DNA of 46,117 nt from Pseudomonadota bacterium (GTDB taxonomy: Bacteria > Desulfobacterota > Desulfobulbia > Desulfobulbales > Desulfocapsaceae). Position numbers and translations under genes: made by a program. The first letter of the stretch is position 1, and each line of letters starts with the position of its first letter. The stretch spans positions 1-46,117 of the forward strand of contig JAHJLI010000302.1 in NCBI GenBank assembly GCA_018821785.1. The letters run 5' to 3'. The notes under the pieces are model-generated. The model saw only the letters and a list, made by a program, of their open reading frames with translations, was not told the DNA's origin and did not search any database. Positions 1-9,158 of the stretch are shown here, in pieces.

Positions 1-213
1 ATGACTGAGAGTGTTTACAAAATAATTGAATTGGTCGGATCAAGTCCTGTGTCTTGGGAAGAAGCAACGAAAAATGCAGTGAATTCGGCAGGGCTCAGCC
101 TTCGTGATTTACGGATAGCGGAAGTTATGACGCTCGATATGAAGATTGAGAATAATCAGCCGGCAGTTTTCCGGGCGCGAGTTAAACTCTCTTTCAAACT
201 CCTTGCGGATTAG
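1..213 (+). CDS. Dodecin family flavin-binding protein
   Basis: A 70-residue protein with the typical dodecin opening (VYKIIELVGSSP) followed by SWEEA, including the tryptophan at about residue 19 that stacks on flavin in this family. Dodecins form 12-subunit hollow shells that store or buffer FMN or riboflavin in the cytoplasm. Length matches the family (65-75 residues). The ATG is the first base of the window, so the ribosome-binding site cannot be seen, but the N-terminus aligns with known dodecins, so the gene is probably complete. It stands alone; the next gene is on the other strand. Confidence 0.93.
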   Translation: MTESVYKIIELVGSSPVSWEEATKNAVNSAGLSLRDLRIAEVMTLDMKIENNQPAVFRARVKLSFKLLAD

Positions 214-228
214 GCGCTGTTGCCGAAA

Positions 229-294
229 AACTTGGCCATTTACATTGCTTTCGGTACAGTTGCTTGTGCTGTTCTAAACGCCTATGGCCAAGTT
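229..294. repeat. 11-bp inverted repeat after dodecin
   Basis: AACTTGGCCAT at 229-239 is exactly complementary to ATGGCCAAGTT at 284-294, with a 44-base spacer, starting 15 bases after the dodecin stop. The spacer is too long for a standard intrinsic terminator, although a T-rich stretch follows. The right half shows limited similarity to the 3' half of the dispersed repeat at 27150-27257, so this may be a decayed relative. The rest of the interval to 440 shows nothing recognisable. Confidence 0.5.
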
Positions 295-440
295 GGTTTT
301 ATGTACGAAGACTTTAATCACACTGAGTCGTGTGGTTGTCCGGGGTTTTGAAGAAAGCTTGACATGGCTTGAGTTATGGAGGGGTAATAACTCAAGCCTG
401 AACCTTCGGTGTAGGCTCTTTCTCCCAGCCGTTTATTAAT

Positions 441-884
441 CTAGGCGAGCTTTTCGCCAATGGCTTTGCCATAGTCTTGGCAGGCTTTCGCGCCTTCATT
501 GTCAGTCACCATGGCCTCGGTAAGTTTCAAGGGGCCGAGGTCTGTCATGTCCATTTTAAACACATGCATCATGGTATCAAAGAGCATTGGTGCACTTTCG
601 CCGCTATGGGTGTGAGAACCGAACGCGCCGCCTATTTTTCCGGTTAAGTTGGCGAGCTCCGCTTTAAACAAGAACTGCTTCATTCCTCCTGTCATATCCT
701 TATGATACGTAGGGCACCCGAAGATATACGCGTCGTATCCAACAATGTCCAATTCGTTGTCAATCTCTGATATTTTTTTCAGTACTACGTCAATTGTGCA
801 GAATCTTAGGCCCTCGGCAATGAAATTGGCCATTGCTTCAGTTTTCCCAGTGCGACTGTGATAGGCGATGAGCGCTTTTTTCAT
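441..884 (-). CDS. Flavodoxin-like FMN protein
   Basis: A 147-residue single-domain protein. The N-terminus MKKALIAYHSRTGKTEAMA is a flavodoxin strand-1 and FMN phosphate-binding loop, followed by a YDAYIFGCPTYH stretch that matches the second flavin loop of NAD(P)H:quinone-reductase-like flavodoxins. Likely a cytoplasmic one- or two-electron carrier. An in-frame ATG 15 bases further upstream exists, but a GGAGG lies 4 bases before the start given here, which fixes it at 884. It is monocistronic. A dodecin gene nearby makes flavin handling a shared theme, but the two genes are on opposite strands and not co-transcribed. Confidence 0.85.
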   Translation of the reverse strand: MKKALIAYHSRTGKTEAMANFIAEGLRFCTIDVVLKKISEIDNELDIVGYDAYIFGCPTYHKDMTGGMKQFLFKAELANLTGKIGGAFGSHTHSGESAPMLFDTMMHVFKMDMTDLGPLKLTEAMVTDNEGAKACQDYGKAIGEKLA

Positions 885-1160
885 GAAACCTCCTCTCATT
901 GTATTTTGATAGTGGTGGATGATGCTGGTAGTCGGAAAGTACTTATATCAACTCCCCTGGTAGTCCCCCGTCACCCCATGGCATGAGCAAACCGACGAAT
1001 ACGAAAAAAAGCTCGTCGAATCCAATAAAGATGTGCATGGTTGAGTTTATGTCAATATTTGTCAGCACCTAAGCTTCTTGCCTGGAGTTCTGGGATTCCT
1101 GGTTGGGTATAGCTTTTTCAGTTGTTTTTGGCCAATGAGCTTGATATTCTTCTGATCCAT

Positions 1161-1220
1161 AAAGCCTCATTTTTTGGATGGATTCTCTGTTTAGGAGTAT
1201 TTATCCATTAGAGAGGCTTT
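1161..1220 (+). other. Long imperfect hairpin in the 885-1312 gap
   Basis: The gap between the flavodoxin gene and the lipoprotein holds no convincing gene. It contains a hairpin: AAAGCCTC at 1161-1168 pairs with GAGGCTTT at 1213-1220, with further pairing of TGGAT (1175-1179) and ATCCA (1203-1207), followed by TTTTCG. It could be a terminator for plus-strand transcription from an unseen RNA, or a leader structure about 90 bases upstream of the lipoprotein start. No strong promoter was recognised. Confidence 0.35.
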
Positions 1221-1312
1221 TCGCATTTAACAAACTGTTTTAACACCTTATTTGACTCTGTTTTCAGCACCTTTTGTCAAGATCTCATTTTAAAAAAATG
1301 TGGGAGGTTTTA

Positions 1313-1825
1313 ATGAAAAGAATGCTTTTGGCAACAACCTGCATCATGCTTATGTTCTTTCTGTTTTGTGGTTGTGACAGCAACCCGAAGGGAAAGGCCG
1401 TCAGCGCTGGGGCAAAAATGATAGAGCCGGCAATGATCATCACCAAGGAAGACGCAAAGTCTTTTACCGGTGTCGATTTTGTTGATTGTACCGTGAAGGA
1501 ACAACCTGTCGTCGGTTTGAAATTGTGTGTGTATGAAAAGGATGAGGCTTTTCTGCAGATTGGCCTTACCCAGTCGGTATTCATGGACAAAAAGAGCGGA
1601 AACACACCGGAATCTCTTTTCCTGACAACCAAGAATGCTTTCAAAGACGCCGTTAAGATCGACTCCGTGGGTGATGATAATTTCCTGGCTCCTCCGGGAC
1701 TTCATATTCTGAAAGACAGCTATTATTTAACGGTGTCGCTTGGTCTCATGTCAAAAGACAAGGAAAAACTGAAAGCAGTAGGTATAAAAGCGGTTGAAAA
1801 CCTGAAGAAGTATTCCGCTCAATAA
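1313..1825 (+). CDS. Predicted lipoprotein, function unknown
   Basis: A 170-residue protein beginning MKRMLLATTCIM with a hydrophobic stretch ending in FLFCGC, an acceptable lipobox, so it is probably lipid-anchored at about Cys21 and exported. GGGAGG at 1302-1307 lies 5 bases before the ATG and decides this start over an upstream TTG. The mature part contains ITKEDAKSFTGVDF and a charged, mostly alpha/beta sequence without a family I recognise. It ends 54 bases before the glcD-like gene on the same strand, so co-transcription is possible, but there is no evidence of a shared role. Confidence 0.75.
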   Translation: MKRMLLATTCIMLMFFLFCGCDSNPKGKAVSAGAKMIEPAMIITKEDAKSFTGVDFVDCTVKEQPVVGLKLCVYEKDEAFLQIGLTQSVFMDKKSGNTPESLFLTTKNAFKDAVKIDSVGDDNFLAPPGLHILKDSYYLTVSLGLMSKDKEKLKAVGIKAVENLKKYSAQ

Positions 1826-1879
1826 AAGAGATCTTATAGCGCAGTAACTAGGTGCTGTTGGGACCAGGAAAGGATACAT

Positions 1880-3292
1880 ATGGATGCACAGATCATAGCG
1901 GAACTTGTTGAAATCGTCGGCGCCGACAATGTTTTGACCGCACCTACTGATATGATAACCCACTCCTATGACGCCACCCAGAAGTGTTATATGCCGGATG
2001 TGGTTGTCTATGCGGAAAAGACAGATGAGGTTGCTAGGGTTGTCAGGCTTGCCAATCGTCTCAAGATTTCGGTGTTGCCGCGTGGGGCCGGCAGCGGTTT
2101 TAGCGGCGGATCCCTGCCGGTGCAGGGTGGGATTGTGCTGGTACTTACGCGGATGACAAAAATTCTTGATATCGACAGCGACAATCTCACGGCCGAGGTC
2201 GAGCCGGGGGTAATTACCGCCGAACTGCAGCGGCAGGTCGAGAAACTTGGGCTGTTTTATCCTCCCGATCCGGCATCCAAGGAGTTCAGCACCCTCGGCG
2301 GCAATGTAGCGGAATGCGCGGGGGGTCCGCGTTGCGTCAAATACGGGGTGACCAAGGATTATGTCCTGGGGCTTGAGGTGGTCACACCAACCGGAGATAT
2401 CATTCATACCGGCGGCAAGACGCTGAAGAACGTGGTCGGCTATGACCTCACCAAACTCTTTGTTGGCTCGGAGGGGACGCTCGGCATAGTCACCAAAATT
2501 ATTTTGAAACTCTTACCTAAACCAGCAGCAAAAAAGACAATGCTGGTCCAGTTTGAGACCATCGAAGGGGCGGCAAAATCGGTGGCGGCGATAATCGGGG
2601 CAAAGATTATTCCCGCGACCCTCGAATTCATGGACGGGGCCACCATCGATTGCATCCGTCCTACCAGTCCCATACCCTTGCCTGAAGCATGTCAGGCTAT
2701 TCTTATCATCGAAGTCGATGGCGATGCTGCTATGCTTGATCCGCAGATCGCCAGAATACAAGACATTATCAAGTCCTTCGGCATCCTGTCCGTACGGATT
2801 GCCGCGAGCCATGAAGAATCGGAGGAGATCTGGCAGGTGCGGCGTAATGTCAGCCCCAGCCTACGTCGGGTCAATCCCGACAAGTTCAATGAGGATATCG
2901 TCGTGCCCCGTTCCAAGGTTCCCGACATGATCCGCACTCTGGAAAAGATTTCCACCGATTATGGGGTGCCCATAGTCAACTTCGGGCATGCCGGCGACGG
3001 CAATATCCATGTCAATATCATGGTTGATCTGCGGCACCACGGCATGGCCGAAAAGGTGGAAAGGGTTCTCGATGAGGTTTTTCAGGCGGTCATTGCCCTA
3101 AGGGGTTCAATTTCTGGAGAACACGGAATCGGAACTGCCAAGGCAAAATATCTGGGCATGGAGCTCGATGCCACTACCATCTCTTACATGCAGCGGATAA
3201 AAGACGCTTTTGATCCGAACCACATTCTCAACCCCGGCAAGATATTTTCGTATAATTCTAATCACCTTCCGGTTAAGACAGGCAACAACTGA
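1880..3292 (+). CDS. glcD: FAD-linked oxidase, GlcD-like (glycolate / D-lactate dehydrogenase)
   Basis: A 470-residue flavoenzyme. The N-terminal half is a PCMH-type FAD-binding domain (PRGAGSGFSGGSLPVQGG around residues 69-86; PPDPASKEFSTLGGN and the following Gly-rich region). The C-terminal half is an FAD-oxidase C domain with NFGHAGDGNIHVN and the closing GEHGIGTAKAKYL. These proteins oxidise 2-hydroxyacids such as glycolate or D-lactate and pass electrons to a partner iron-sulfur subunit. AGGAAAGGA lies just before the ATG. It is separated by 3 bases from the GlcF-like gene, so the pair is surely one operon. The substrate cannot be told from sequence: D-lactate is as likely as glycolate in this group. 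Confidence 0.9.
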   Translation: MDAQIIAELVEIVGADNVLTAPTDMITHSYDATQKCYMPDVVVYAEKTDEVARVVRLANRLKISVLPRGAGSGFSGGSLPVQGGIVLVLTRMTKILDIDSDNLTAEVEPGVITAELQRQVEKLGLFYPPDPASKEFSTLGGNVAECAGGPRCVKYGVTKDYVLGLEVVTPTGDIIHTGGKTLKNVVGYDLTKLFVGSEGTLGIVTKIILKLLPKPAAKKTMLVQFETIEGAAKSVAAIIGAKIIPATLEFMDGATIDCIRPTSPIPLPEACQAILIIEVDGDAAMLDPQIARIQDIIKSFGILSVRIAASHEESEEIWQVRRNVSPSLRRVNPDKFNEDIVVPRSKVPDMIRTLEKISTDYGVPIVNFGHAGDGNIHVNIMVDLRHHGMAEKVERVLDEVFQAVIALRGSISGEHGIGTAKAKYLGMELDATTISYMQRIKDAFDPNHILNPGKIFSYNSNHLPVKTGNN

Positions 3293-3295
3293 ACA

Positions 3296-4561
3296 ATGAA
3301 TAAGAATAAGAATTTGCAGGATTTTGCCGGAGTTATCGGCGAGTGTGTCAAGTGCGGGGTATGCCAGGCCCATTGTCCGACTTACCAGCTGAGCCGCAGA
3401 GAGGGGGCGGTAGCGAGAGGCAAGATCGCCCTGGCTGCGGCTCTTCTAGAAGGAGGAACGAGCCTTGAAGAGCGGTTGCAGGAAGACATCAACATGTGTC
3501 TTATGTGTGGCTCCTGTGTCAGTAAGTGTCCGAATAAAGTGCCGACCCATGAGATCGTCGGGGCGATCCGCCGCCAGATTACCGATAATGAAGGGCTGTC
3601 CCTTATCGGCAAAGGGGTTTCGACTCTTCTTGGGTCTAAGGCTCTGATGAATGGGCTGATTAAAGGTGGAGCTTTACTGTCACCGATGCTGTTGAAAAAG
3701 GTGCCGGAATCGAGCGGATTGCGCCTGCGTTTCCCGGCTCCCGGCATGCAGGACCGAACCGTGCCGAAGATTGCTTTTCGCAACCTTTTTGACCGACTTC
3801 CGGAGTTTATCGAAGGGCGGCCGGATAAGCCTGTTGTCGGGTTCTTTGCCGGTTGCTCAATCACCTACGCCTATCCGGAGATAGGTGAACATATGGTGTC
3901 CATCCTCAACCGCCTTGGGTTTTCCGTCTATCTACCGAAGGCCCAGCGCTGTTGCGGCATTCCGGCTCTTTCTTCGGGAAACGGCAAGCTGGTTACGGAA
4001 CTGGCTGAAAAAAATGTTGCCGCCTTTAAAGGCAGGGATGTGCAACACATCCTAACCGCCTGCGGCTCCTGCAATGGCGGGATTGGTGAACATTACCGGA
4101 CAATGAAGGCAAACTTCGAAAGCTTTACTGCCAAAGTCATCGATTTCAGTGTTTTTCTTCGAGATACCGGGCTTTTCGAAGATCTAGCCGGAATGGAAAA
4201 ATGGCCGGAGAGGACGCGGGTCACCTACCACGATCCTTGTCATCTGAAGATTCAAGGGATAACCAGGGAGCCGCGCCTTTTACTGAAGGCTCTGCCTAAT
4301 GTCGAATTCGTTGAAATGGCTGATGCCTCGGTCTGCTGTGGGTTGGGCGGGACTTTTTCAGTCCAGCACTACCAGGCAAGCAAGGCCATCGGGGCAAAAA
4401 AAGCTCACGGCCTTCAGGAAAGCGGGGCAAGCATGATCGCCACTGCCTGTCCCGGTTGTATCATGCAGTTGCAGGATATCATCAACCACGCCGGGATGCA
4501 GGTGAAGGCGGTTCATCTTCTTGAACTGCTGGCGGCGGCACTCAGCCCCCGGCGATCTTGA
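3296..4561 (+). CDS. glcF: Iron-sulfur subunit, GlcF-like, with two CCG domains
   Basis: A 421-residue electron-transfer subunit. Two [4Fe-4S] motifs sit at the N-terminus: CVKCGVCQAHCP (near residue 17) and CLMCGSCVSKCP (near residue 69). Two cysteine-rich CCG domains follow, marked by RCCGIPAL with TACGSCNGG and by VCCGLGGT with TACPGCIMQ. This is the GlcF/LldE-HdrD architecture, which accepts electrons from the FAD subunit and delivers them to quinone or another carrier at the membrane. The start ATG is 3 bases after the glcD stop with no strong Shine-Dalgarno of its own, so translation is probably coupled. The neighbouring gene downstream converges from the other strand. Confidence 0.9.
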   Translation: MNKNKNLQDFAGVIGECVKCGVCQAHCPTYQLSRREGAVARGKIALAAALLEGGTSLEERLQEDINMCLMCGSCVSKCPNKVPTHEIVGAIRRQITDNEGLSLIGKGVSTLLGSKALMNGLIKGGALLSPMLLKKVPESSGLRLRFPAPGMQDRTVPKIAFRNLFDRLPEFIEGRPDKPVVGFFAGCSITYAYPEIGEHMVSILNRLGFSVYLPKAQRCCGIPALSSGNGKLVTELAEKNVAAFKGRDVQHILTACGSCNGGIGEHYRTMKANFESFTAKVIDFSVFLRDTGLFEDLAGMEKWPERTRVTYHDPCHLKIQGITREPRLLLKALPNVEFVEMADASVCCGLGGTFSVQHYQASKAIGAKKAHGLQESGASMIATACPGCIMQLQDIINHAGMQVKAVHLLELLAAALSPRRS

Positions 4562-4591
4562 TTTTGTGGTTTTCCCGGCGACGAAGCCGTC

Positions 4592-5680
4592 TCATTCTAT
4601 CTGCTCATGGGGATGATTGTGGAGCGATGAAACATGGCGGATAGCTTCCTGCTGCGGGAGATCAAACTGAAATGTCCCACCGGCAAAAAGGTCAAGACAG
4701 GCGTCAACTGCAGCGCAGTCATAAAGAGTGCCTCGATGTTGTCTCAGTTCGTTTAAAGCCGCTTCGATACCTTGTGCCGGGCGATAGGGCCGGAAGGAAC
4801 TCTTTGCCTCGGCGACATCGGCCACCGTTAGAATTTTCGATTCAATAAGAATCGCGTCACCGTGCAGGTTGTTTGGATACCCGGTCCCATCGAGTCGCTC
4901 ATGATGTTCAAGAACCATTCGGGCACAGGGCCAGGGGAAGGGAATATTTTTGAGGATTTCAAAACTAATTTGCGGATGGACCTTGATAACCTCCATCTCG
5001 GCATCAAGGAGTTTTCCGGTTCTGTTGAGAATTGAAACGGGGATCCTGATTTTTCCGACATCATGGAGAAGTGCGGCAATGCGCAGTCCTTCTATAGCAT
5101 CCTCAGTCAGACTCATCTTGCCGGCAATGGCACAGGCCAGTTGAGCAACCCGCTGCTGGTGGCCGGGGGTGTATGGGTCGCGGATTTCCACCATGAGGGC
5201 CATGCTGCTGATAATGCCATGGAGCATGTTCTGAATTTCCGCCGTTTTTTTGGTCACCATTTGCTCAAGAAGGGCATTTTCGGAGCGGAGTTCTGACTTC
5301 ATCAAAGCCATAGCCAAGTGGGCCTGCACCCTGGCCTTGACCTCCGCTGCATGAAAGGGCTTGGTGATATAGTCGACGGCTCCCAGGTCGAACCCCATGG
5401 TTTTATTGATAGTTTCACTCATGGCGGTAATAAAGATGATGGGGGTTGACTCAGTCAGGGGATTTTTTTTCAGTTTGCTGCAGACCTCATAACCGTCCAT
5501 CTCCGGCATCATGATGTCAAGAAGGATAAGGTCGGGGTGATACTTCTCGGCATATTCGAGGGCATTCACACCTCTTTTGGCAATGCCCAAGCGGTACTCA
5601 GCTTTTAAGGTATTGACCAGCAAATCGATGTTGGTTGTATTGTCGTCGACTATCAGAATGAGTGGTCGAGGTCCGTTCAT
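4592..5680 (-). CDS. REC-HD-GYP response regulator (c-di-GMP phosphodiesterase)
   Basis: A 362-residue RpfG-like regulator. A receiver domain occupies residues 6-120 (acidic pair D12/D13, phosphoacceptor D55 in LLDIMMPEMDG, K107 in TKPF). After a short helical linker, an HD-GYP domain covers about 155-330, with H206-D207 in HDVGKI and HHERLDGTGYP at 259-269, the hallmark motif. The later site reads VADVAEAKSS, a variant of the usual VADVFDA. HD-GYP proteins hydrolyse c-di-GMP to GMP. Its ATG overlaps the stop of the upstream hybrid kinase by ATGA, which indicates coupled translation, so that kinase is its likely phosphodonor. Confidence 0.92.
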   Translation of the reverse strand: MNGPRPLILIVDDNTTNIDLLVNTLKAEYRLGIAKRGVNALEYAEKYHPDLILLDIMMPEMDGYEVCSKLKKNPLTESTPIIFITAMSETINKTMGFDLGAVDYITKPFHAAEVKARVQAHLAMALMKSELRSENALLEQMVTKKTAEIQNMLHGIISSMALMVEIRDPYTPGHQQRVAQLACAIAGKMSLTEDAIEGLRIAALLHDVGKIRIPVSILNRTGKLLDAEMEVIKVHPQISFEILKNIPFPWPCARMVLEHHERLDGTGYPNNLHGDAILIESKILTVADVAEAKSSFRPYRPAQGIEAALNELRQHRGTLYDCAAVDACLDLFAGGTFQFDLPQQEAIRHVSSLHNHPHEQIE

Positions 5681-8600
5681 TTATACTCCTTCACGGCTTT
5701 TTGCATGAATTCGACGGTCTTCATGGCCTGGTCATAATCATAACGTTGTGTCTCTGCTTCGAGCTCGGCAAGGGTAGACTGATCGACGATATTTCGATCG
5801 GTAAGCTGTTTTTTTACCTGTGCGGTTATCTTCTCAATTTCTTCTGGGTCGGACCGGTCGATGGCCTCAGCGAGGGTTGCCAGAAGAATTAAAATTTCGT
5901 CAGCTGTGGCTGACGAAAGTGCTTTGCCGGGGGCAATCTCCGGCTTTTTGATCATCGGCTCAAGAACAGCCAGGAGGCGGGTTAATTCCTGTTGTAATTC
6001 CAGACATAGCTGGGCGATGTCGGCTGTCGGGAGATGTGACGTGCAGCCCAGTTCCAGAGCGTCTGCCACCTCGCGCAGTTCGCCGGCACCAATATTACCG
6101 GCACTTCCCTTGAGGCTGTGAGCGAGATGTTGCAGAGCAGTATGGTCTTTCCTCTCTAAGGCCTGCTCTATGGCGGCGACAGTAGAGCGGTTATCTCGTG
6201 AAAATCCGACCAGGATATCTTGAAATGTTTGCCAATTGAGACCGGTGGATTGCAGCATGTTGCCGACATCAATGCCTGGAATCTGAAAGGCAGGCGGTGC
6301 GCTGAGAGTGTCGAGTTTCAGCCGATTATCCTCTTTCGGCGCGAACATTGCCGGATCATTTTCTAGGGATGTTGTATCCCCGGCAACCCGTTTCCGGTTC
6401 AACAGATGTCGCCATATAGTATAAAAGAGACGGTCCTGATTTATCGGTTTGGAAACATAACCATCCATTCCGGCCTCAAGACATTTTTCTTCATCGCCTT
6501 TTAAGGCATGCGCGGTCATGGCGATAATCGGCAGGGTTTCACAGCCGGGGATCTGCCTGATCTGCTGGGTTGCCTGAAAGCCGTTGATTCTAGGCATCTG
6601 TATATCCATGAGCACGGCATCAAAAGACTCTCTTACAACTTTTACTACCGCATCCTCGCCATCTCCGACGACGGTGACGAGAATCCCGGCCCCTTCGAGA
6701 ATGGCCTTGGCAACTTCCTGATTGGTAAGATTATCGTCAGCTACCAGGATTTTGACGCCCTTCAGCTGTTTTTTGTACATGGAGGCTTTGGTGGTAAATG
6801 ACATTTTCTCGCCGCTTTTTTGCAGTCCCTTCTTGCCAAAGGCATCCATGACGGCATCGAACAGGGTTGACTGGAAAATCGGTTTCGTTAAAAAACCGTT
6901 GATCCCGACCTTTTCCGCCGCTGACCGCTGCACCTCTCGGGCAAAGGCGGTCATCATGATGATCGGCAGGGTAAGGCGCAGTTCGTCACGGATTTTTCGC
7001 GAAGTTTCGATGCCGTCCATAGCTGCCATTTTCCAGTCCATAAGTACCAGTTCAACCGGAGTCGCGCTTTTATCCTGCAGTCGTAGCAGTGCCTCGGTCC
7101 CGGAGGGAAGTGTTTCCACCCGAAAACCCAGCGAAGAGAGCATTTTTGCCATTATCTCCCGGCTGTCCCCGCTGTCGTCGACCACCAAAACGTTCAAGTT
7201 GCTGATGTCAGGTGGAAATATAAATCGCGAAACTGCGGGATCCATCTCTTTTTCGAGCAGCACCGTAAAGAAAAAGGTTGAGCCTTTGCCGAGTGCGGTA
7301 TCAACACCGATGGTTCCGTGCATCATCGACACGAATTTTTTGCAGATGCTCAGCCCAAGGCCGGTACCTTCGTATTTCCGAGTTGAGGAAGAATCACCCT
7401 GAGTAAAAGGTTCAAAGAGCATTGCCAGGTATTCCGGGGCTATTCCTGAACCGGTGTCCTTGACTGCAAAACTTAAGACCACCTGGCTGGCGCTCAGCCC
7501 TTCGGTCGCACCACTGTCCCTGACACTTACCAAAATTATGCCGCCGGGGGGAGTAAATTTGATGGAATTGCCGATCAGGTTTGTGAGGATCTGCTGCAGC
7601 CTGAGAGAATCACCACGAAGGATTCGCGGGGTGTTGGCGTCGATATCGACCAGCAGTTCGATATCTTTTGCAGCCGCCTGATTGGTGAAGATATCGATTA
7701 CCCGGTCAAACATCTCATCGAGCCTGAACAGCCGTTCTTTTAATTCCAGTTGTCCAGCCTCGATTTTTGAAAAATCGAGGATATCGTTAATAATGTTGAG
7801 AAGGGCATAGGAAGAGTTTTGTACAATATGCAGATAGTGTTCGACCTCCGGTGTCAGGCTTTCGGCAAGGGCCAGATCGGTGGCGGCGATTATGCCGTTC
7901 ATCGGCGTTCGGATTTCATGACTCATGTTGGCCAGGAAACGGCTTTTGGCTGAGGTAGCGGCCACGGCCAATTGTTTGGCCTGCTCCAAATCCCTGTCCA
8001 GTTTCTTGTGCATTTCGATCTCTTCCATGAGGGAGAGATGCGATGCCTTGATCCGCCGGTTGAGTTTCACTACCAGGCCGGTGAAGGCAATATGGCTACA
8101 GAAAAAGATAAAAGCGACGAGAAGCCAGGGCCCATAATTGTGCAGAATGTCAGCGATGGTGACCTTGCCAAGATCTTTGTAGGGGCCAAGCCTCAGGGCC
8201 ATCATCAGTTCCATGACCGGTTGGTAGTTGAGGGGGATGGTCCAACCAGCGCAGCCGGCGGCACGGGCTGCCGGTGAATCGGGATGCATCTGCAGCAGGG
8301 CCACGGCAACTTTTTCGGCCAGTTCGTCGGTTGTTCCTTTCATTTTGGCCATAGGCCAGTCGGGATATTCCGGGGTAGTGCAGAGATACGGGGTCTGTAG
8401 ATCCGGGTCATGAAGCCTTTTGAAAACAAAGAAATCGGCCAGGTTAATTTTCCCTTCGGCGCTCAGTTCCTCAAGCGTATTGGTCCGTACCGTTCCGGCG
8501 TCGACGACTCCGTCCCGAACGGCATACACGACATTGTCATGGGTTTGGCCAAAGTGCAACGATTTGAAATCCCTGTAAGGGTTTATGCCATTTTCCTTTA

Positions 8601-9108
8601 ATTCCCGCCAAGCCATCTGCCAGCCGCCGAGAGAACCCTCGGACACCCCCATGAACGACCTGCCTTTCAGATCATTCATGGTTCTGATATCGCTTCGCTC
8701 TTTGCGGGTGAAGATGACACCGCCGTATTTTGAATAGGCTCGGCCCAGCCGCGACTCTTTCAGGGTCGCAATCCTGTTGATGCCGTACTGTTGTTCCAAT
8801 TCCACGTAAAACGAGGAATTGGTGAGAAGGAAATCGACTTGCCCCTCGCGAACACTGGGAGCTATCAGGTCATGGGTCAGCGGCACGATGATAAAGGTTT
8901 TTCCAGAGATATGAGCGGTCAGATGTTCGGCTGTTGCTCCCCAAGTCTTCATACACTGCTCAGCGCCTCGGATGGCGAGAACGCCTATTTTTACGGTACT
9001 TTCCTCGGCAGGTGTAGCAGTGGTGATGATACACTGCAGCAACACAAGGAGGCAAAAAAGGACACCTCGTAGCGATTTGCTCTGTCTGGTGATGTTCTTT
9101 GTATTCAT
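5677..9108 (-). CDS. Hybrid sensor kinase with PhnD-like periplasmic domain, two REC and an HPt domain
   Basis: A 1143-residue membrane kinase. A signal anchor at about 14-32 is followed by a PhnD/SBP-like ligand-binding domain (about 38-305, VKIGVLAIRG start), a membrane helix at about 326-347, a coiled linker, HisKA with H397 in SHEIRTPMNG, HATPase (N-box near 505-518, GTGLGLSI near 581), REC1 with D691, REC2 with D835 and an HPt domain with H997 in HSLKGSAGNIGA. All phosphorelay residues are present. The binding-protein fold suggests it senses a small anion-like ligand in the periplasm. It lies between a small membrane protein gene (50 bases upstream) and the HD-GYP regulator (4-base overlap), so the output is probably lowered c-di-GMP. 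The Shine-Dalgarno is weak. Confidence 0.92.
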   Translation of the reverse strand: MNTKNITRQSKSLRGVLFCLLVLLQCIITTATPAEESTVKIGVLAIRGAEQCMKTWGATAEHLTAHISGKTFIIVPLTHDLIAPSVREGQVDFLLTNSSFYVELEQQYGINRIATLKESRLGRAYSKYGGVIFTRKERSDIRTMNDLKGRSFMGVSEGSLGGWQMAWRELKENGINPYRDFKSLHFGQTHDNVVYAVRDGVVDAGTVRTNTLEELSAEGKINLADFFVFKRLHDPDLQTPYLCTTPEYPDWPMAKMKGTTDELAEKVAVALLQMHPDSPAARAAGCAGWTIPLNYQPVMELMMALRLGPYKDLGKVTIADILHNYGPWLLVAFIFFCSHIAFTGLVVKLNRRIKASHLSLMEEIEMHKKLDRDLEQAKQLAVAATSAKSRFLANMSHEIRTPMNGIIAATDLALAESLTPEVEHYLHIVQNSSYALLNIINDILDFSKIEAGQLELKERLFRLDEMFDRVIDIFTNQAAAKDIELLVDIDANTPRILRGDSLRLQQILTNLIGNSIKFTPPGGIILVSVRDSGATEGLSASQVVLSFAVKDTGSGIAPEYLAMLFEPFTQGDSSSTRKYEGTGLGLSICKKFVSMMHGTIGVDTALGKGSTFFFTVLLEKEMDPAVSRFIFPPDISNLNVLVVDDSGDSREIMAKMLSSLGFRVETLPSGTEALLRLQDKSATPVELVLMDWKMAAMDGIETSRKIRDELRLTLPIIMMTAFAREVQRSAAEKVGINGFLTKPIFQSTLFDAVMDAFGKKGLQKSGEKMSFTTKASMYKKQLKGVKILVADDNLTNQEVAKAILEGAGILVTVVGDGEDAVVKVVRESFDAVLMDIQMPRINGFQATQQIRQIPGCETLPIIAMTAHALKGDEEKCLEAGMDGYVSKPINQDRLFYTIWRHLLNRKRVAGDTTSLENDPAMFAPKEDNRLKLDTLSAPPAFQIPGIDVGNMLQSTGLNWQTFQDILVGFSRDNRSTVAAIEQALERKDHTALQHLAHSLKGSAGNIGAGELREVADALELGCTSHLPTADIAQLCLELQQELTRLLAVLEPMIKKPEIAPGKALSSATADEILILLATLAEAIDRSDPEEIEKITAQVKKQLTDRNIVDQSTLAELEAETQRYDYDQAMKTVEFMQKAVKEYK

Positions 9109-9158
9109 TAAATGACTTTCGATTCAAGCCGACAGGCTTCTAAAGCTAATAAATCATG

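Noticed and set aside
2440..2955. Minus-strand frames opposite glcD
   Set aside because: glcD has complete FAD-oxidase motifs in frame; the opposite frames lack recognisable features.
5861..8601. Several 60-226-codon plus-strand frames opposite the hybrid kinase
   Set aside because: They lie antisense to a clearly coding gene with full domain structure and show Ser/Arg-rich compositions typical of shadows.
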